From the NCBI GenBank assembly GCA_049325575.1, contig JBMOLK010000213.1, positions 1-7,817 of the forward strand: 7,817 bases of DNA. Reading direction: 5' to 3'. Positions 6,813-7,817 of the stretch are shown one piece after another. Origin of the DNA: JBMOLK01 sp049325575. GTDB taxonomy: Bacteria > Bacillota > Clostridia > Acetivibrionales > Acetivibrionaceae. Numbering within the stretch: position 1 is the stretch's first letter; the number at the start of each line of letters is the position of its first letter. The position numbers and the translations under genes are program-made. Below the pieces are notes generated by a model. The model saw only the letters and a list, made by a program, of their open reading frames with translations, did not search any database and had not been told where the DNA came from.

Positions 6813-7484
6813 TTAAGCATTTAAAAGTCCATCTTTGATCCTTATTATACGTTCTGCGCGACCTGATATTTCTGGATTATGAGTTACCATTATAATAGTT
6901 TTACCTTTTTTATGAAGTTCATGTATAATATCCATCACTTCCTGTTCCGAAGTTGAATCCAGATTTCCCGTGGGCTCATCCATTAAAAGGATATCAGGGT
7001 CGTTTGCTAAAGCTCTGGCTATAGCTACTCTTTGCATTTGTCCCCCGCTTAACTCATTGGCCCGGCTGTTTATCTTATCCTCAAGCCCTACAGCTTTCAG
7101 TAGCTCCAGAGCCTTTAAAGACTGCTCTCTCATAGGAATACCGGCAAACATCATAGGAGTTTGGACGTTTTCTAGTACAGATAAACTACTTAGAAGGTTA
7201 AAGAACTGGAATACGAACCCAAGTCTTTTTGCCCTGAATTTGGCTAAAGCACCATCTGTCATCTTGCTGATTTCTTCCCCAAATATCTTTATAGTTCCCC
7301 TGCTGGGCCTGTCCAATCCCCCTATTAAATGGAGAAGGGTGCTCTTGCCATGTCCTGATGGGCCAATTATACAATTGAATTTACCCCCTTCGATTACCAG
7401 GTCAATGCCTCTTAAGGCATTGGTAGGAACTTTTCCTCTATTATAGGTTTTATGGACATCCAATATCTCAATTATATTACTCAT
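6813..7484 (-). CDS. ABC transporter ATPase, MacB/LolD-type
   Basis: The ATP-hydrolysing subunit of an ABC system of the MacB/LolD/FtsE class, which usually drives mechanotransmission across the envelope, for example peptide or lipoprotein export and bacitracin-type resistance, not bulk import. At 223 residues it has typical length. The motifs are Walker A GPSGHGKST (41-49), Q-loop Q93 in FVFQFFNLL, signature LSGGQMQR (145-152), Walker B ILLMDEPTG with E170 (165-173), D-loop NLDS and switch histidine H202 (VTHN). His45 replaces the Ser most often seen in GPSGSGKST and should be tolerated. The ATG lies nine bases after GGAGG (complement of 7494-7498). The start overlaps the end of the upstream permease gene by 8 bases, implying translational coupling. 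Any periplasmic adaptor or two-component system would lie beyond the right edge. Substrate unknown. Confidence 0.93.
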   Translation of the reverse strand: MSNIIEILDVHKTYNRGKVPTNALRGIDLVIEGGKFNCIIGPSGHGKSTLLHLIGGLDRPSRGTIKIFGEEISKMTDGALAKFRAKRLGFVFQFFNLLSSLSVLENVQTPMMFAGIPMREQSLKALELLKAVGLEDKINSRANELSGGQMQRVAIARALANDPDILLMDEPTGNLDSTSEQEVMDIIHELHKKGKTIIMVTHNPEISGRAERIIRIKDGLLNA

Positions 7485-7817
7485 AACTTATCGCCTCCAC
7501 AGGAGTTAGTCTGGCTGCTCTTAAAGCAGGATAAATACCCGATAATGTTGCCACAACAATCGAGCCCAGTAAAATCAGCAGCATGTCCGACAACTTTATA
7601 ATACCGGATACCTCAGTAGAACGTATAAAGGCTGTAAATTCATTCTGTGCTATAAATGGGGTAATGAAGAAGGAAGTTATTGTCCCGATAAGGAGGCCAA
7701 GCATCCCTCCAATAAATCCATAAAAGCCTGATTCAATGACAAATACCTTAAATATTTCAAAATTTGAACTTCCCATGGACTTTAGTATTCCTATTTCCTT
7801 CTTCCTTTCATATATAG
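7477..7817 (-). CDS. MacB/FtsX-type ABC permease, C-terminal part (continues off right edge)
   Basis: The C-terminus of the membrane partner of the adjacent ATPase. The open frame continues past the ATG at 7776 to the window edge, adding YERKKEIGILKS before MGSSNFEIF. That is the family signature (ERKxEIGILKxxG) just before the last FtsX domain, so the internal ATG is not the start. Visible parts are a helix at about 7660-7740 (ESGFYGFIGGMLGLLIG and onward), a short extracytoplasmic stretch, and a final helix (LLILLGSIVVATLSG). It ends with the conserved YPALRAARLTPVEAISYE, the coupling segment usual in MacB-type permeases. The full protein is normally about 380-420 residues, or about 650 in MacB with its fused ATPase; here the ATPase is separate. 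The gene precedes and overlaps the ATPase gene, the permease-first order. Transport substrate cannot be told from this fragment. Confidence 0.9.
   Translation of the reverse strand, partial: IYERKKEIGILKSMGSSNFEIFKVFVIESGFYGFIGGMLGLLIGTITSFFITPFIAQNEFTAFIRSTEVSGIIKLSDMLLILLGSIVVATLSGIYPALRAARLTPVEAISYE

Noticed and set aside
6631..6816. Forward open frame of 61 codons overlapping the end of the DUF2512 gene
   Set aside because: It runs out of frame through DUF2512, lacks a ribosome binding site and crosses the terminator palindrome. It is a shadow frame.
6970..7446. 158-codon open frame antisense to the ABC ATPase
   Set aside because: The opposite strand has every ABC motif with a proper start. 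This frame has no family resemblance and no ribosome binding site.

Overview
The window looks like chromosomal DNA of a low-GC Gram-positive bacterium, most likely an anaerobic Clostridia member. The evidence is the AT-rich intergenic DNA, strong AAGGAGG-type ribosome binding sites, a TTG start, a BlaI/BlaR1-type regulatory pair, a SpoVD/FtsI-like penicillin-binding domain and a DUF2512 protein, a family I associate with Firmicutes. Genus cannot be fixed from sequence alone; a cellulolytic-clostridia relative (Ruminiclostridium/Acetivibrio type) is only an impression.

Left part (1-2604, +): most of a large multicopper oxidase with two C-terminal fibronectin type III domains. Its N-terminal part, with the first copper-binding motif and any signal peptide, is not in the window. 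All three forward frames are closed by stop codons within the first 19 bases, including an in-frame TAA just before the conserved YHDH motif. The gene is therefore either disrupted or affected by a sequence error.

Middle (2605-3372): about 770 bases without a convincing gene. It holds a long G-U-containing hairpin that may terminate the oxidase transcript, several further inverted repeats, one possible 50-codon ORF of unknown nature, and the control region of the next operon. That control region has a TTGACA -35 box and two CCTTAC-N4-GTAAGG dyads that fit BlaI-family operators.

Operon (3373-6165, +): a BlaI-family repressor, then a fusion protein in which a BlaR1-type M56 membrane metalloprotease is joined to a complete class B penicillin-binding transpeptidase domain (SxxK, SxN and KTG all present). 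By analogy with BlaR1/BlaI, beta-lactam acylation or a change in wall-precursor status at the outer domain would activate the inner protease. Cleavage of BlaI would then release the two operators. The repressor keeps an Asn-Phe pair at the position where staphylococcal BlaI is cut. No separate beta-lactamase gene is present, so the operon appears mainly to control itself, and its other targets must lie elsewhere.

Right part: a small four-helix DUF2512 membrane protein (6348-6701, +) runs convergently toward an ABC transporter operon on the minus strand. A near-perfect 41-base palindrome separates them and probably terminates both. The minus-strand operon has the C-terminus of a MacB/FtsX-type permease (entering from the right edge), overlapped by 8 bases by its LolD/MacB-type ATPase.

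The most interesting items are the M56-PBP fusion with its self-contained operator/repressor/cleavage-site logic, the broken start of the copper oxidase, and the structured intergenic stretch.
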